This document shows positions 35,423 to 44,966 of a stretch of 62,101 bases of DNA, one piece after another. Position 1 is the first letter of the stretch. Every line of letters starts with the position of its first letter. Below the pieces are notes generated by a model. That model saw nothing but the letters and a program-made list of their open reading frames with translations, did not search any database and was not told where the DNA came from. Origin of the DNA: Mesobacillus boroniphilus JCM 21738 (lineage in GTDB: Bacteria; Bacillota; Bacilli; Bacillales; Cytobacillaceae); the NCBI RefSeq assembly GCF_000517385.1, contig NZ_BAUW01000014.1, positions 1-62,101 of the forward strand, given 5' to 3'. The position numbers and the translations under genes were made by a program.

Positions 35423-35433
35423 GTTCGAGAAAA

Positions 35434-36324
35434 TTAGTGGATGTTCCGTTTTTTGAATCTGCCCCCACGAACTTCGGCTATATTTCCGACAGCCAAGAAT
35501 GCCGTCTCATCAAGTTCTTCGACAATGGATTTCAACTTAGCTTCCTCAAGACGGGTGATGACGCAAAAAATGACCTTTTTATCATCGCCCGTATATGCAC
35601 CCTCGCCGATTAAATATGTGACGCCGCGGCCAAGACGAGCCAGGATGGCTTCGCCTATTTGCTTGTGCTGATCACTTATAATCCACGCAGCTTTGGATTC
35701 ATCTAGTCCAGCAATGACTATATCGATAGTCTTGAATGCGATGAAATATGCCAGGATGGAATACATAGCCCGATCCCAGCCAAAGACAAATCCTGCCGTG
35801 CCAAAAATGAAAATATTGAAAAACATTATGACTTCCCCAACAGAGAATGGCAGTCTCCTGTTTGCCAGGATTGCAAGAATTTCCGTTCCATCCAGTGACC
35901 CGCCATATCTTATCACTATTCCGACTCCAGCTCCTAAAACTATTCCTCCGAATACAGTGGCAAGAAGTATATCTTCTGTAAATACAGGCCAATCATGAAG
36001 GAAGCTAGTCGTTAAAGATAATACAGTGATTCCCAATAGGGTGGATAGTGCAAAGGTTTTTCCAATCTGTTTATAGCCAATGAAAAAGAAAGGAATATTC
36101 AGGACAAAGATAAAGAGGCCGAGGCGCCAGCCTGTTAAATGTGAGAGGATGATTGAGATGCCAACAATACCGCCATCAAGAATTTTGTTCGGGACCAGGA
36201 ATTCCTCAATTCCCACGCCCATCAAGATACCACCTAATATGATGAAAAAAATTCTTTTTGCGAGTTTGGTTTTTGTGATGCCCTTATGCTGCTGGACAAG
36301 GGCCTGTTCTGGAATGCTGTTCAT
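35434..36324 (-). CDS. YitT-family membrane protein with DUF2179 domain
   Basis: This intact 296-residue paralogue of the YitT gene at 34183-34996 has five membrane helices (GIEEFLVPNKILDGGIVGIS, IRYGGSLDGTEILAILA) and a C-terminal DUF2179 domain with RGVTYLIGEGAYTGDDKKVIFCVI and EVRGGRF at the end. The ATG at 36324 follows a perfect AAGGAGGAAG site. The two YitT genes are transcribed in the same direction with a DUF1292 gene between them on the other strand. Both retain the family Gly motifs. Confidence 0.88.
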   Translation of the reverse strand: MNSIPEQALVQQHKGITKTKLAKRIFFIILGGILMGVGIEEFLVPNKILDGGIVGISIILSHLTGWRLGLFIFVLNIPFFFIGYKQIGKTFALSTLLGITVLSLTTSFLHDWPVFTEDILLATVFGGIVLGAGVGIVIRYGGSLDGTEILAILANRRLPFSVGEVIMFFNIFIFGTAGFVFGWDRAMYSILAYFIAFKTIDIVIAGLDESKAAWIISDQHKQIGEAILARLGRGVTYLIGEGAYTGDDKKVIFCVITRLEEAKLKSIVEELDETAFLAVGNIAEVRGGRFKKRNIH

Positions 36325-36501
36325 TTCTTCCTCCTTATAAGAATCTTCCAATAATTTTATTTAACTAATTTTATCATAATTGTTAAACCAAACTATATTA
36401 AAGACCTTGGATTATTTAATTTTCCAGTGTTGATTTTAAGGTAATTGGGTAGTAAAAAGGAAGGTTATTGCTTTTAAAAATTGTAAAGGTGTTGTTGCAG
36501 A

Positions 36502-37646
36502 TTGAATTTGACTTTAGTCATTGGACTTTTTCTATTGGTGCTTTTTTTTATTGGTATGGTCGGAATCAAATTAATAAAAATTCCTGATATATTATTATAT
36601 ATTTTGCTTGGTCTCATTTTATCCTTGGTTATTAAAGAATCTAAGGTAATTGAAGTGGCCGGAGAAATTGGTTTAGTTTTGTTATTCTTCATATTAGGTA
36701 TGAAGTTTCCTGTCAACAGACTTATCACTAATAGTGCAAGGGTATGGAAAGGCGGTTTGCTGGATGCCTTTCTTGGAATTTTTGTGACTGCAGGGATTAG
36801 CCTGCTGTTCGGACTAGATTGGGTATCATCATTAATTGTCGGTGGAATTGTCTATGCCACAAGCTCCTCTATCACAGCGAAACTGCTTGTCGATAAGAAC
36901 AGGACTGAAAACAAAGAGTCCGAATTCATGCTCCTTATCCTGGTTTTCGAGGATCTAATTGCGCCAATTCTGGTAACCGTACTGATTGGCCTTTCTGGGG
37001 AAGGGTTTACGGTAACCGATTTTGTGTTGATCCTCTTGAAAATTGTTCTTCTCGCAGGAATTGCCGTGTTCTTCGCAAGAGTGGTCTTTAAAAAGGCAGA
37101 ATCAATTTTAAAAGAGATTGATCAAGATGATATCTTTATTGTGTTGATTACGGGGATTGCGCTAACTTACGGAGGCATCGCAATGCTGCTCGGTTTGTCA
37201 GAGGTAATCGGGGCCTTTCTTGCAGGAATGATGCTTTCTGAGATTTCAATTAAGGAAAAGGTTGAAAAGGCGGCATTGCCAGTACGAAATATTTTCCTTC
37301 CTTTTTTCTTCTTGAATTTTGGCCTTCATATCGAGTTGACCAGCGACATTCCATATTTAGGATTACTGATTGTTCTTGTACTGTGGTCATTGATCCATAA
37401 ATTGATTGTAGGTTATTTTGGAGGACAATGGTATGGTCTTTCAAGAAGTGATTCATTGAAGGCGGGCCTTTCACTGACCCAAAGGGAGAATTCTCCGTGA
37501 TCATTGCTGCGCTGGCGATCGGAGAATTAGAGATTTTTGCCAGCATTTATATCTTGGTGATTGCCATCATAGGAACGATCATGTTTCAATTGGCCCCAAG
37601 GTTGAATAAATTAATTGTTGAAAAAGTGCAAGAAAAGAGTAGATAA
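36502..37646 (+). CDS. CPA2-type monovalent cation:proton antiporter (one-base frameshift)
   Basis: The 381-residue polytopic protein has the KefB/NhaA-like pattern: DILLYILLGLILSL, TAGISLLFGLDWVSSLIVGGIVYATSSSI (with the conserved TSSS stretch), FEDLIAPILV, and AFLAGMMLSE. The frame as written stops after TQRENSP at 37500. One G restored at 37485-37487 (AGGGAG to AGGGGAG) continues with RGEFSVIIAALAIGELEIFASIYILV, the conserved RGEFS helix, to 37646. It lacks a TrkA/RCK tail. The TTG start has a weak AAAGGTG site. It likely exchanges K+ or Na+ for protons. Confidence 0.82.
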
Positions 37647-37678
37647 GCATTAAAGGGCTGCCCTTTAATGCTTTTTTA
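37645..37678 (+). terminator. Terminator of the antiporter gene
   Basis: A 13-base stem (AAGCATTAAAGGG with CCCTTTAATGCTT) with a three-base loop overlaps the stop and is followed by a T run. Confidence 0.9.
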
Positions 37679-37751
37679 ATAGTAAAAAGAAACTTTCTTT
37701 CCGTGTACTTCTTCCAGTATTCATACAGGATATAGAAAACCTACCCTTTAT

Positions 37752-37958
37752 TTACTCCAAAATTTCTTTAACACGGCCAACCTGTCCGTCTTCAAGCCTT
37801 ACCTTAATACCATGAGGATGAGTGTTGGAATTGGTAAGGAGATCTTTAACGATGCCTTGAGTAAGTTTTCCTGTTTTCTGGTCAGCTTTAAGGACAATAT
37901 TTACCTTTAAGCCGGGTTTGATTTCATTGCGGTTTCTTCCATCTTTTCTATTGGACAT
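37752..37958 (-). CDS. ywbE: YwbE-family protein
   Basis: The 68-residue basic protein has the complete YwbE pattern: GRNRNEIKPGLKVNIVLKAD, TGKLTQGIVKDLLTNS and HPHGIKVRLEDGQVGRVKEIL. The family is conserved in Bacillaceae and of unknown function; its GLKV-GRV layout suggests an RNA- or nucleotide-binding beta barrel. A GGAGGG site precedes the ATG. It is convergent with the antiporter gene and monocistronic. Confidence 0.9.
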   Translation of the reverse strand: MSNRKDGRNRNEIKPGLKVNIVLKADQKTGKLTQGIVKDLLTNSNTHPHGIKVRLEDGQVGRVKEILE

Positions 37959-38174
37959 AAATAACCCTCCACTAATTTTTATAAACCGTTTGATGAGTAT
38001 TCAATTCTACCATTTTTTACATTATTATAAAGTAGTGCTTCTTTTATAAACATGTTGCCCTGCTATCGTTAATAGTAATATTCCTTAATTAAAATTTGGT
38101 TTTGTATGCGGATCTGGCGGTATGACCAGCAACAATACACCGAAAAAGGCTTATGTGAAAAGGCGAGGATACAA

Positions 38175-38891
38175 TTGAAGTTTTGGAAATTGGCTCTACT
38201 CATTATTATCATTTTACTTTTAATTGGCGGACTTTTTTATTTTCAAAAGAAACAGGAAGAAAAATACCACGGACTTCCCATAATACCAGAGCGGACAACC
38301 GATATTCCTCTTTATAAGGGGTTGAAACCTGACAGTCCGGTTTATATTACAAAGGGTAATCATTGGGAAGAAATCTTTCATTTTTATGAAAATGAGCTTC
38401 CAAAAAACGGATGGAGTTTGAGGATGTCGCAAGCTTCATCTGATAATAATGAGGATGGTGCTGGTTTTATTTCTTATTGGGAAAAAGATAACACACCCTG
38501 GGTATTATCAATAAGCGCGGCATATTTCAAGAATTCGAATAAAACAGAAGTTGGTTTTGATAAAAGCGATAGATTGAATGCTGCCCCTTGGATCGATACA
38601 GAAGTTTCGGAAATCTGTATCAACGAACAGCCGGATCGAAGTGATGAATGCTTCAGAATGACTGACAGGCAAACAATTGAACAGATAGTCAATTTAATTA
38701 ATGGAGCTATAGTCGCGGAGCAGCAACAAGTATATTATAACGGAAAAAGTGTTATCGATTTTGGCAGCATAATAATAGATGTATACTACGACTTGGAAAA
38801 AGGGATTTATTTCGTTTCTGATAATGGGATAAAATGGATGAAACCAGAAAGAGAATTCTTCGAGTTGACGAAAATATCCAAGGAATATTGA
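38175..38891 (+). CDS. Hypothetical membrane-anchored protein
   Basis: A TTG at 38175 follows a GCGAGGA site and starts KFWKLALLIIIILLLIGGLFYFQ, a single hydrophobic anchor. A secreted domain of about 210 residues follows, with ENELPKNGWSLRM, reminiscent of small repeat-like domains found in Bacillus lipoproteins, and a Cys pair in EICINEQPDRSDECF. An upstream ATG at 38106 has no site and would put a polar tail before the anchor, so it is not chosen. The family is not recognised. Confidence 0.6.
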   Translation: MKFWKLALLIIIILLLIGGLFYFQKKQEEKYHGLPIIPERTTDIPLYKGLKPDSPVYITKGNHWEEIFHFYENELPKNGWSLRMSQASSDNNEDGAGFISYWEKDNTPWVLSISAAYFKNSNKTEVGFDKSDRLNAAPWIDTEVSEICINEQPDRSDECFRMTDRQTIEQIVNLINGAIVAEQQQVYYNGKSVIDFGSIIIDVYYDLEKGIYFVSDNGIKWMKPEREFFELTKISKEY

Positions 38892-39190
38892 TTCATGGAT
38901 AGTCTTTCTCCCTGGCTTGGATTATTAAGCAGCAGGAGGATTATTTACCTAGTACAACTTGATTATTTGCAAGTAATTACAGGTTTTAAGAAGATTAATT
39001 ATTGTTAAAGGTGTATCCTATTATTAAATAAGTAAAGGCTTTTTCGCATTTATCGGTTGTTATCGGCCTTATCCTTTCAAAAACTTTTAAATTAATTTAA
39101 GTTTCTTTACGAACAACAATGAAAAAACACTTTAGTACTTTGGGTGATTTTTAAAAGAACATAAGTAAAAAGAAAAGGGAAGTGACCTTT
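38892..39190. other. Intergenic region upstream of the RsbR-type gene
   Basis: No gene is supported in this AT-rich 300-base gap. It must hold the promoter of the RsbR-type gene. No clear sigma-B or sigma-A promoter was placed. Confidence 0.5.
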
Positions 39191-40015
39191 GTGAATCCAA
39201 CTTCAGCAGTAGCAAATGAACTACAACAAAATTCCGAAACAATCGCAAAGGAAATAGTAAGTTCCATACTAGAATTAATTGGTGTCGAGATTCCGAAGCA
39301 GGAAGTTGACCAGGCAATAGTTGTTTACACTGAGTATCTTAAATTTCTAGGTGACTCTATTATGAATAAAGATGAAACAACTTCTAAGGGCCTTCTTGAA
39401 TGGAGCCGACAAAATGGAGAACGTGAAGCAGCTAAAGGCGGCAGGATTTCAGATATCCTATTCAGGTATCCTCCCACAAGGATTGTTTTCATTGATAAAA
39501 TGGCGGAAATTAGCTTAAAGCATGATGTAAACACGGAAGATTTAATTTGGATCAATAAAAGAGTGAATAATATGCTTGATATAAGTATTAATGAAACCGT
39601 TTTTGCCTTTGAAAGGCAAACTTCGAAACTGATGATGGAAGTCCAGGAAGAAATGGATATATTATCGACTCCAGTGGTCCCGGTACAGGAAAATGTGTCA
39701 GTGTTGCCTTTGGTAGGGAAAATGGACTATGACCGGGCAAGGTTGATAATGGAAAGAGCAATTCCGTTGGTAGCAAGGCAAAAAGTACAGTGTTTAATCA
39801 TTGATTTTTCAGGAATCGTCACAATAGATGCAACGATTGCCAAACATATTTTGGATATCCACAATGTTTTGCGGCTTTTAGGGGTGGATTCAATTGCCAC
39901 TGGAATGAGGTCAGAGCTTGCACAGGCTGCAGTCGAGGGCGGAGTAGACTTTTCAAATATCAAAACCTTCGCTACAGTAAAACAGGCCATTGATAGTATC
40001 AATAAAGAAATGTAA
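39191..40015 (+). CDS. RsbR-type stressosome protein (N-terminal sensor plus STAS)
   Basis: The 274-residue protein has an N-terminal helical, globin-like sensor region (about 1-140) and a C-terminal STAS domain (VSVLPLVGKMDYDRARLIMERAI, CLIIDFSGIVTID, GVDSIATGMRSELAQAAVEGGVDFSNIKTFATVKQAI quoted in short parts). RsbR proteins build the stressosome with RsbS and RsbT and control sigma-B. A GTG at 39191 is preferred; a second GTG at 39182 lies directly beside the ribosome site AAAGGGAAG. It is an orphan copy, away from an rsb operon. The STAS position where RsbR has Thr after Asp reads D-A-T here. Confidence 0.85.
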   Translation: MNPTSAVANELQQNSETIAKEIVSSILELIGVEIPKQEVDQAIVVYTEYLKFLGDSIMNKDETTSKGLLEWSRQNGEREAAKGGRISDILFRYPPTRIVFIDKMAEISLKHDVNTEDLIWINKRVNNMLDISINETVFAFERQTSKLMMEVQEEMDILSTPVVPVQENVSVLPLVGKMDYDRARLIMERAIPLVARQKVQCLIIDFSGIVTIDATIAKHILDIHNVLRLLGVDSIATGMRSELAQAAVEGGVDFSNIKTFATVKQAIDSINKEM

Positions 40016-40037
40016 AGCAACTATTAGGAGGATAAAG

Positions 40038-40784
40038 TTGATTAATAAAAAGCCGGATATCAAACTAATTGCATTGGATATGGATGGAACGCTTCTGGAT
40101 GAGCGACACGAGGTATCTGAGAAAAATAGACTAGCAATCAAAGAAGCTGAAAAAAGAGGGGTACATGTTGTTTTAAGTACTGGACGCAGTCTCAAAACAG
40201 CTAGGGATTATGTAATCTCACTGAAGATGTCGTCTTATCTAGTAACGGTCAACGGTGGAGAAATCTGGGGACCAAATGGGGAATTGGTGCAAAGAAGCAT
40301 GGTAGATACCGAACACATCCAATGGATGTATGAACTATCACGAAAGCACCAGACAGGTTTTTGGGCAACAAGCAGTGAAAACGTCTGGCACAATGATATG
40401 CCAGAGGACCTGTTTTCTCAGGAATGGATTAAATTTGGCTTTCAAATTGAAGAATATGAAATAAGAGAAAGTGTACTTAAAGAGTTAAAAGATAAGGGAT
40501 TATTCGAAATTAGCAATTCAAGCCTAAAAAATATTGAAGTCAATGCACTTGGCATTAATAAGGCCAGGGGATTGCAGAAGGTTTGTGACTTATTGGAAAT
40601 TTCAATGGTAAATGTCATGGCAGTGGGAGACAGCCTGAACGACATTGCCATGATTACTGAGGCGGGTCTTGGAGTAGCGATGGGCAATGCCCAGGAAACC
40701 GTAAAGAAAGCGGCTGACGATATTACAGGTACCAATAAAGAAAGTGGGGTTGCCCAGGCAATCCATAAATGGGTTCTCTCATAA
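40038..40784 (+). CDS. HAD-family (Cof-type) phosphatase
   Basis: The 248-residue protein has the HAD motifs: IALDMDGTLLD (motif I, DxDGT), VVLSTGRS (motif II), the lysine in INKARGLQKV (motif III) and MAVGDSLNDIAMI (motif IV, GDxxND), with a type IIB cap. Such enzymes dephosphorylate sugar phosphates or flavin-related metabolites. A TTG at 40038 follows a perfect AGGAGG site, 23 bases after the RsbR-type gene, so the two may be co-transcribed. A strong terminator follows. Confidence 0.9.
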   Translation: MINKKPDIKLIALDMDGTLLDERHEVSEKNRLAIKEAEKRGVHVVLSTGRSLKTARDYVISLKMSSYLVTVNGGEIWGPNGELVQRSMVDTEHIQWMYELSRKHQTGFWATSSENVWHNDMPEDLFSQEWIKFGFQIEEYEIRESVLKELKDKGLFEISNSSLKNIEVNALGINKARGLQKVCDLLEISMVNVMAVGDSLNDIAMITEAGLGVAMGNAQETVKKAADDITGTNKESGVAQAIHKWVLS

Positions 40785-40785
40785 C

Positions 40786-40818
40786 GAAGGAAGCAGCTTG
40801 CACTGCTTCCTTTTTTTA
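40786..40818. terminator. Terminator between HAD and beta-helix genes
   Basis: An 11-base stem (GAAGGAAGCAG with CTGCTTCCTT) and a T run lie between the convergent genes. Confidence 0.9.
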
Positions 40819-42482
40819 TACTTGCTGCTGTTCCAGAACCACCTGCTTGAATCCTTTTGAGTCAATTTCCTTCACCAATGCTTTATTTTCTGCAAGTTCG
40901 ACTACAGACTGTCCATTGACAGCTTCTGCGTATACATTTTCAACTGTTGCAATAGCTACTCCTTTACCTATTTGGATTGCTTTAGGTGCTGAATGTTTTG
41001 CAAGGACATTTCGGATTTTAACATTATCAGCGCGATTGCTGCCGCCAAAAACCTTTATATCGGCTCCTGCATTTGTAAACCCGCTAAATTCTACATTCTT
41101 TAAAATTATATTCCTGGAACGATACTGTATGGCAATCGCTGGTTCACCAACATAGTCATAGGAAGGATCCCCAATCGCTGTAAAATGGTTCACAGCGACA
41201 TTTTTATATGCTGATACTACCATCGCCCGTGGCGAGGAATTTGCATATAACTCGGTATGAACCGGATTGTACGAGATAATATTTGCAGCTCGGATGTTGA
41301 TTGCTGTTTTAGACTCAGGATCATTTTCCTTGTGATGGCCAATATGCCTGAAGTTATAAGAACGATTGTCATTTACAGATAAATGGCCTATTATGACAAC
41401 ATTATTTGCTGCTGAAGAAGTATGATGAGCTTTGATTTCTACTCCGCCAAAGCATCTTGCGGTTGAATTGTTTAAGAGCCATACATTTCGCGATCCATCA
41501 TCTATTTCGATTCCATTCGAATTAGAAAACCCTTTTTTATGGGCTTTCCCGCTTGGATCGCTCATATGGCAATTTGATATAAAAATATTATCGCTATGGT
41601 GCGTTGTAATGCCATCATCTCCGAAACCATAGCCATTTAGGTTATCGAGCCAGATAAACTCACTTCCGCCACGGGCCCGATAGCCATCGCCATAATAATT
41701 GTAAAGAGGAGATGAAATATCAAAGCAGTGAAGCCCTGGATTAACGCATTCAACATCCTTCACCCAGCCATATTTCACATTGGCATATAGCAGACAGCTG
41801 GAATGATTTCCCCATGTACTGGTCTTTTCAACATTTCCCAAACGTTCAACATTCCAATCAAGCGTCATTCCTGTCACTTTTACATTCCGATTTCCGGTAC
41901 GATGATTTTTATTTGTTATAAGTCTCCTGCCTTTAGGGGCTGAGTCATGAAGTCTGATGATTGTTTTCCTTTTTCCGGCACCAACCAAATAGGTAAAAGA
42001 AGGCATCTTTATCTCTTTTGCCACATAAACACCTTCAGGAATATATACTTTCACACGTCCTTTGCCAAGAGCCATTCGAAAAGCCTCTGTGCAATCAGTT
42101 TTTCCATCACCGATTGCACCAAAGTCTTCAATATTGACTTCACGAGTGATTTCTTTCAGTAAATGTTTATATTCCTCATTCAATCTTTCCATCCACTCGG
42201 GAAAGACATTGCCATTAGGATCGACAATAGTTTGGTAGTTTTGTGCGTTATCGAATGCGGACCTAGTCTGAATTATTTTACTTAGACTTGAACCTAAATT
42301 ATTGGAAAAAGACGATATGCCTGGAAATGTTTTAAAATTTATAGGTCTGTAATCCTCACTTGCTTCTCTGAATAATTCGTTTGTCTCTTTAACCAGATCA
42401 TATATATTTAAATTTTTTCCTGATATCTGTGCTATCAACTCAGCATTTTTTTTGGATCATGATTCCTATCTATCATTACCAT
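40816..42482 (-). CDS. Right-handed beta-helix protein, pectate lyase superfamily (one-base frameshift)
   Basis: The protein has an N-terminal region of about 110 residues, then the Pectate_lyase_3 entry motif NIEDFGAIGDGKTDCTEAF and a long parallel beta-helix ladder with recurring short strands and GIEIDDGSRNVWLLNNSTARCFGGVEIK. No secretion signal is seen. The start upstream of 42438 is in another frame: ATG at 42482 after AAAGGTGGG, then VMIDRNHDPKK. Nine A bases instead of eight at 42447-42454 join them to give 555 residues. The fold acts on polysaccharides in lyases, epimerases and phage tailspikes; the substrate here is unknown. Confidence 0.8.
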
Positions 42483-42663
42483 CGTGTTCCCACCTTTTTT
42501 TTAAAAGCTGCTTGAATATTATTTCCCGCCAAAAGTGGAGGATAATCTTTTCGTACTTAAAATCCTAATTTTTAATCGTTCGCTATTATTGATATATGTT
42601 TTATTCCATTAAAGGAGGTTATGTTAAAATATAAGCGTTCTCAATAGAAAGTGAGGGGTTTAG

Positions 42664-43767
42664 ATGATTACTTTAGGTCCAAGAGTCTTAAAAACAGGAG
42701 TGGCCGTTGTACTTGCCTTATACATAACAGAATGGATTGGATTGGAGCCCCCGGTGTTTGCTGCAATTGCAGCAACCTTTACAATCCAGCCATCGATTTA
42801 TCGATCATGGAAACAAGTATTAGAGCAATTCCAGGCGAATACACTCGGTGCGATCATCGCTATTGCATCCATTTATTTATTCGGGAACAACCCTATTGTC
42901 ATTGGGTTTGTAACTGTTATAGTTATTATTATTAGCTTGAAGCTTAAAATGGAAAGTTCCATATCTTTAACGCTAATCACAGTCTTAATCATGATGAGTT
43001 CACAGGAATTCAACGGTATTTTAACAGCAGCAAACAAATTTATCATAGTCCTTGTTGGAATGGGGTCTGCTTTCCTTGTTAATTTAATTGTCTCGCCACC
43101 AAATTTCAACAAGAATTTTACCGAAACAATGAACAAAAGCTTTAGTACCATGTCCTTGTTAATAAGGACAACTATTTCCAATGAACTGACAGAAAAAACA
43201 TTTCAGGATCAATGGAGTCAATTGAGAAAGGACGTAGCCAAGCTTGAAGACCTTTATAAAATACTCGATGAGGAAAGAAAGAAAATTTCAAAGGTAAAAC
43301 CTCTCGACGTGAGAGAATTGGTTGTTTTCAAACAAATGCTTGCTTGCCTTCAGCAAGGCTTAAGGATATTGGATATCGTTGAGGATCATTTTTTTCAAAG
43401 CCGGCCTGAACAGGAGGATACAAAGGAATTCGATGATCAATTCGAAGAACTCATTCAATACCATGAAATGATTCTCCTTAAATATTCGGGGAAAATCAGA
43501 GAGCTAGATATGGAAAGTATCCTAAGACAAAGCGGATTATTCCTTGAATCAATCATGGAGGACAAGTCAATAGAAAGGAATGATAGGTTGAGGTTAACGA
43601 TCATTGGTTCTGCGATTTATGACTACGCTTTTCAGCTAGACCGTCTGAATGAGTTGATCGATCAGTATCAAAATAAAAAGCAGATACTGAATACAACAGC
43701 AAACGTGGGCTTTTTAATTTTTTTAAAAGGAAGCGAACTAAGCATATCCGTTGATGAAAAAGCATAA
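42664..43767 (+). CDS. FUSC/ArAE-family exporter-like membrane protein
   Basis: The 367-residue protein has six N-terminal membrane helices, starting LGPRVLKTGVAVVLALYITEW and containing VFAAIAATFTIQPSIYRSWKQ and NTLGAIIAIA, typical of the aromatic-acid exporter (ArAE, DUF939) family. The C-terminal half is cytoplasmic and helical with coiled coils. Similar proteins (YqjA in B. subtilis) are of uncertain substrate. The ATG follows GTGAGGGG. It stands alone and is intact. Confidence 0.82.
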   Translation: MITLGPRVLKTGVAVVLALYITEWIGLEPPVFAAIAATFTIQPSIYRSWKQVLEQFQANTLGAIIAIASIYLFGNNPIVIGFVTVIVIIISLKLKMESSISLTLITVLIMMSSQEFNGILTAANKFIIVLVGMGSAFLVNLIVSPPNFNKNFTETMNKSFSTMSLLIRTTISNELTEKTFQDQWSQLRKDVAKLEDLYKILDEERKKISKVKPLDVRELVVFKQMLACLQQGLRILDIVEDHFFQSRPEQEDTKEFDDQFEELIQYHEMILLKYSGKIRELDMESILRQSGLFLESIMEDKSIERNDRLRLTIIGSAIYDYAFQLDRLNELIDQYQNKKQILNTTANVGFLIFLKGSELSISVDEKA

Positions 43768-43898
43768 TCTTATGTCTTGAAATGGATTATAACTTTGTAA
43801 TTTACAAAATAAGGTATATATTCTTATAAATAACATCATTACCATATAATAAAAAATTCCTATAATCTAAATAGTTGTGATTAAGGAGACATTGGGAA

Positions 43899-44241
43899 AT
43901 GACAGAAGAAGCCTTTAACGAGAAAAACCTGTTACATAAAAATGAGAATAAATATTTCTGGGTTGTATTAAGTATTAGTATTGTCTCTTACATTCTCTTT
44001 GCATTATCGATTGTAGGAATATTTATTATTCCTGCATTCCTGCTGATTTCGATGTTGCTTCATGCATTGATGATTGGTCAAATCCTGCTTAACGCAGTCC
44101 GGCGGAAAAAATGATGTTCATCCTTCCATCCATGTTGATACCAGGAATTGCAGAAAAGTATCTGCGAGCTTGTGAGTATACTTGTGACCGCTATGCGGCC
44201 TTCTATACTGGAAATCCTGAACATATCAAAAGCAGAATTTT
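43899..44241 (+). pseudogene. M48-family metalloprotease remnant with a large internal deletion
   Basis: The N-terminal piece, 71 residues with two membrane helices (FWVVLSISIVSYILFALSI), matches the start of Bacillus M48 peptidases. A second piece in another frame from about 44114 (AEKYLRACEYTCDRYAAFYTG) matches their C-terminal region after the metal site. The intervening segment with HExxH is missing, so the gene cannot be active. A ribosome site still precedes the ATG at 43899. Unlike the other broken genes here it cannot be repaired by one base. Confidence 0.75.
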
Positions 44242-44255
44242 CACCAGTTTTCCCC

Positions 44256-44284
44256 ACAAAAAAACACCTGGTATGCCAGGTATC
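44256..44284 (-). terminator. Terminator of the RDD remnant
   Basis: On the minus strand ACCTGG / CCAGGT with a CATA loop is followed by GTTTTTTT. Confidence 0.75.
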
Positions 44285-44299
44285 CAACAACGATGTTTC

Positions 44300-44570
44300 T
44301 TATTGTCCATACTTAATTTCATTTGGTTTTTCATAAGTTACATATGTTCCTGCGATGAAATCGTGGATTGCTCTTTTATCCTCACGGATGCCTACCATGA
44401 AGGCACTGACAATAGCACCCAGACCCAAGGTAAGTACATATACAAGTCCCGCAACGATCGTACGCATTAGCATCGTACCGGAGCCAAGCTTTTCTCCATT
44501 AACTTTCGCGATTCTCACACCCACAATTTTCTTTCCTACTGTATATCCTGACCATAAAACAGGAACAATT
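44300..44570 (-). pseudogene. RDD-family membrane protein, C-terminal remnant
   Basis: The frame VPVLWSGYTVGKKIVGVRIAKVNGEK, followed by MLMRTIVAGLVYVLTLG and DDKRAIHDFIAGTYV-type REDKRAIHDFIAGTYV, is the C-terminal two thirds of an RDD domain. The N-terminal helix with the family's Arg-Asp-Asp motif is missing; only a stop codon and unrelated sequence precede it. It keeps its terminator. With the M48 remnant next to it, this suggests a deletion-prone stretch. Confidence 0.7.
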
Positions 44571-44615
44571 CTATAAGAAGTTCAATTAAACATCAAAAAG
44601 TTAAGGGAGTACTAT

Positions 44616-44777
44616 ATGAACTTCCAATTTCCAGTGAGTCCCGAAACGAAACAGGTGATTGAGGTATCCATCGGTTATATGAATTCCTATAAACAAGTTT
44701 ATTTAAATGAAGGTCATGTACTTAAGTCCATCCCGGAAAAGGCGAAGTATGTCCATGGTGAAAAACAACCTCGTTAA
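44616..44777 (+). CDS. Putative 53-residue protein
   Basis: An ATG seven bases after TAAGGGAG opens FQFPVSPETKQVIEVSIGYM and ends KYVHGEKQPR. The NEGHVLKSI stretch recalls the helical repeats of Clp_N domains, so this could be a shortened Clp_N-like fragment, but the match is too short to rely on. A terminator follows. Confidence 0.45.
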   Translation: MNFQFPVSPETKQVIEVSIGYMNSYKQVYLNEGHVLKSIPEKAKYVHGEKQPR

Positions 44778-44796
44778 AAAGAACACTATTCCCTTT

Positions 44797-44824
44797 CTGC
44801 TGCTCCAAGCAGCTTTTTTTTCGA
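44797..44824 (+). terminator. Terminator
   Basis: GCTGCT / AGCAGC with a short loop is followed by eight T bases. Confidence 0.75.
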
Positions 44825-44966
44825 AATCTCCTGTGTCTTTTTCATATAATCCTCCTAGTTAAAAAGAGAGTCTCCCTGTTTTCATGTAAAGTACTTAAAA
44901 AATGAAAGACCAAATTTGGTCTTCTGGTGATGCTTCGTTTTATACTATCTTGTTAAATTTAAAGCT

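Noticed and set aside
43899..44114. A free-standing 71-residue membrane protein.
   Set aside because: The sequence following it in another frame matches the C-terminal part of M48 peptidases, so it is better explained as a remnant.
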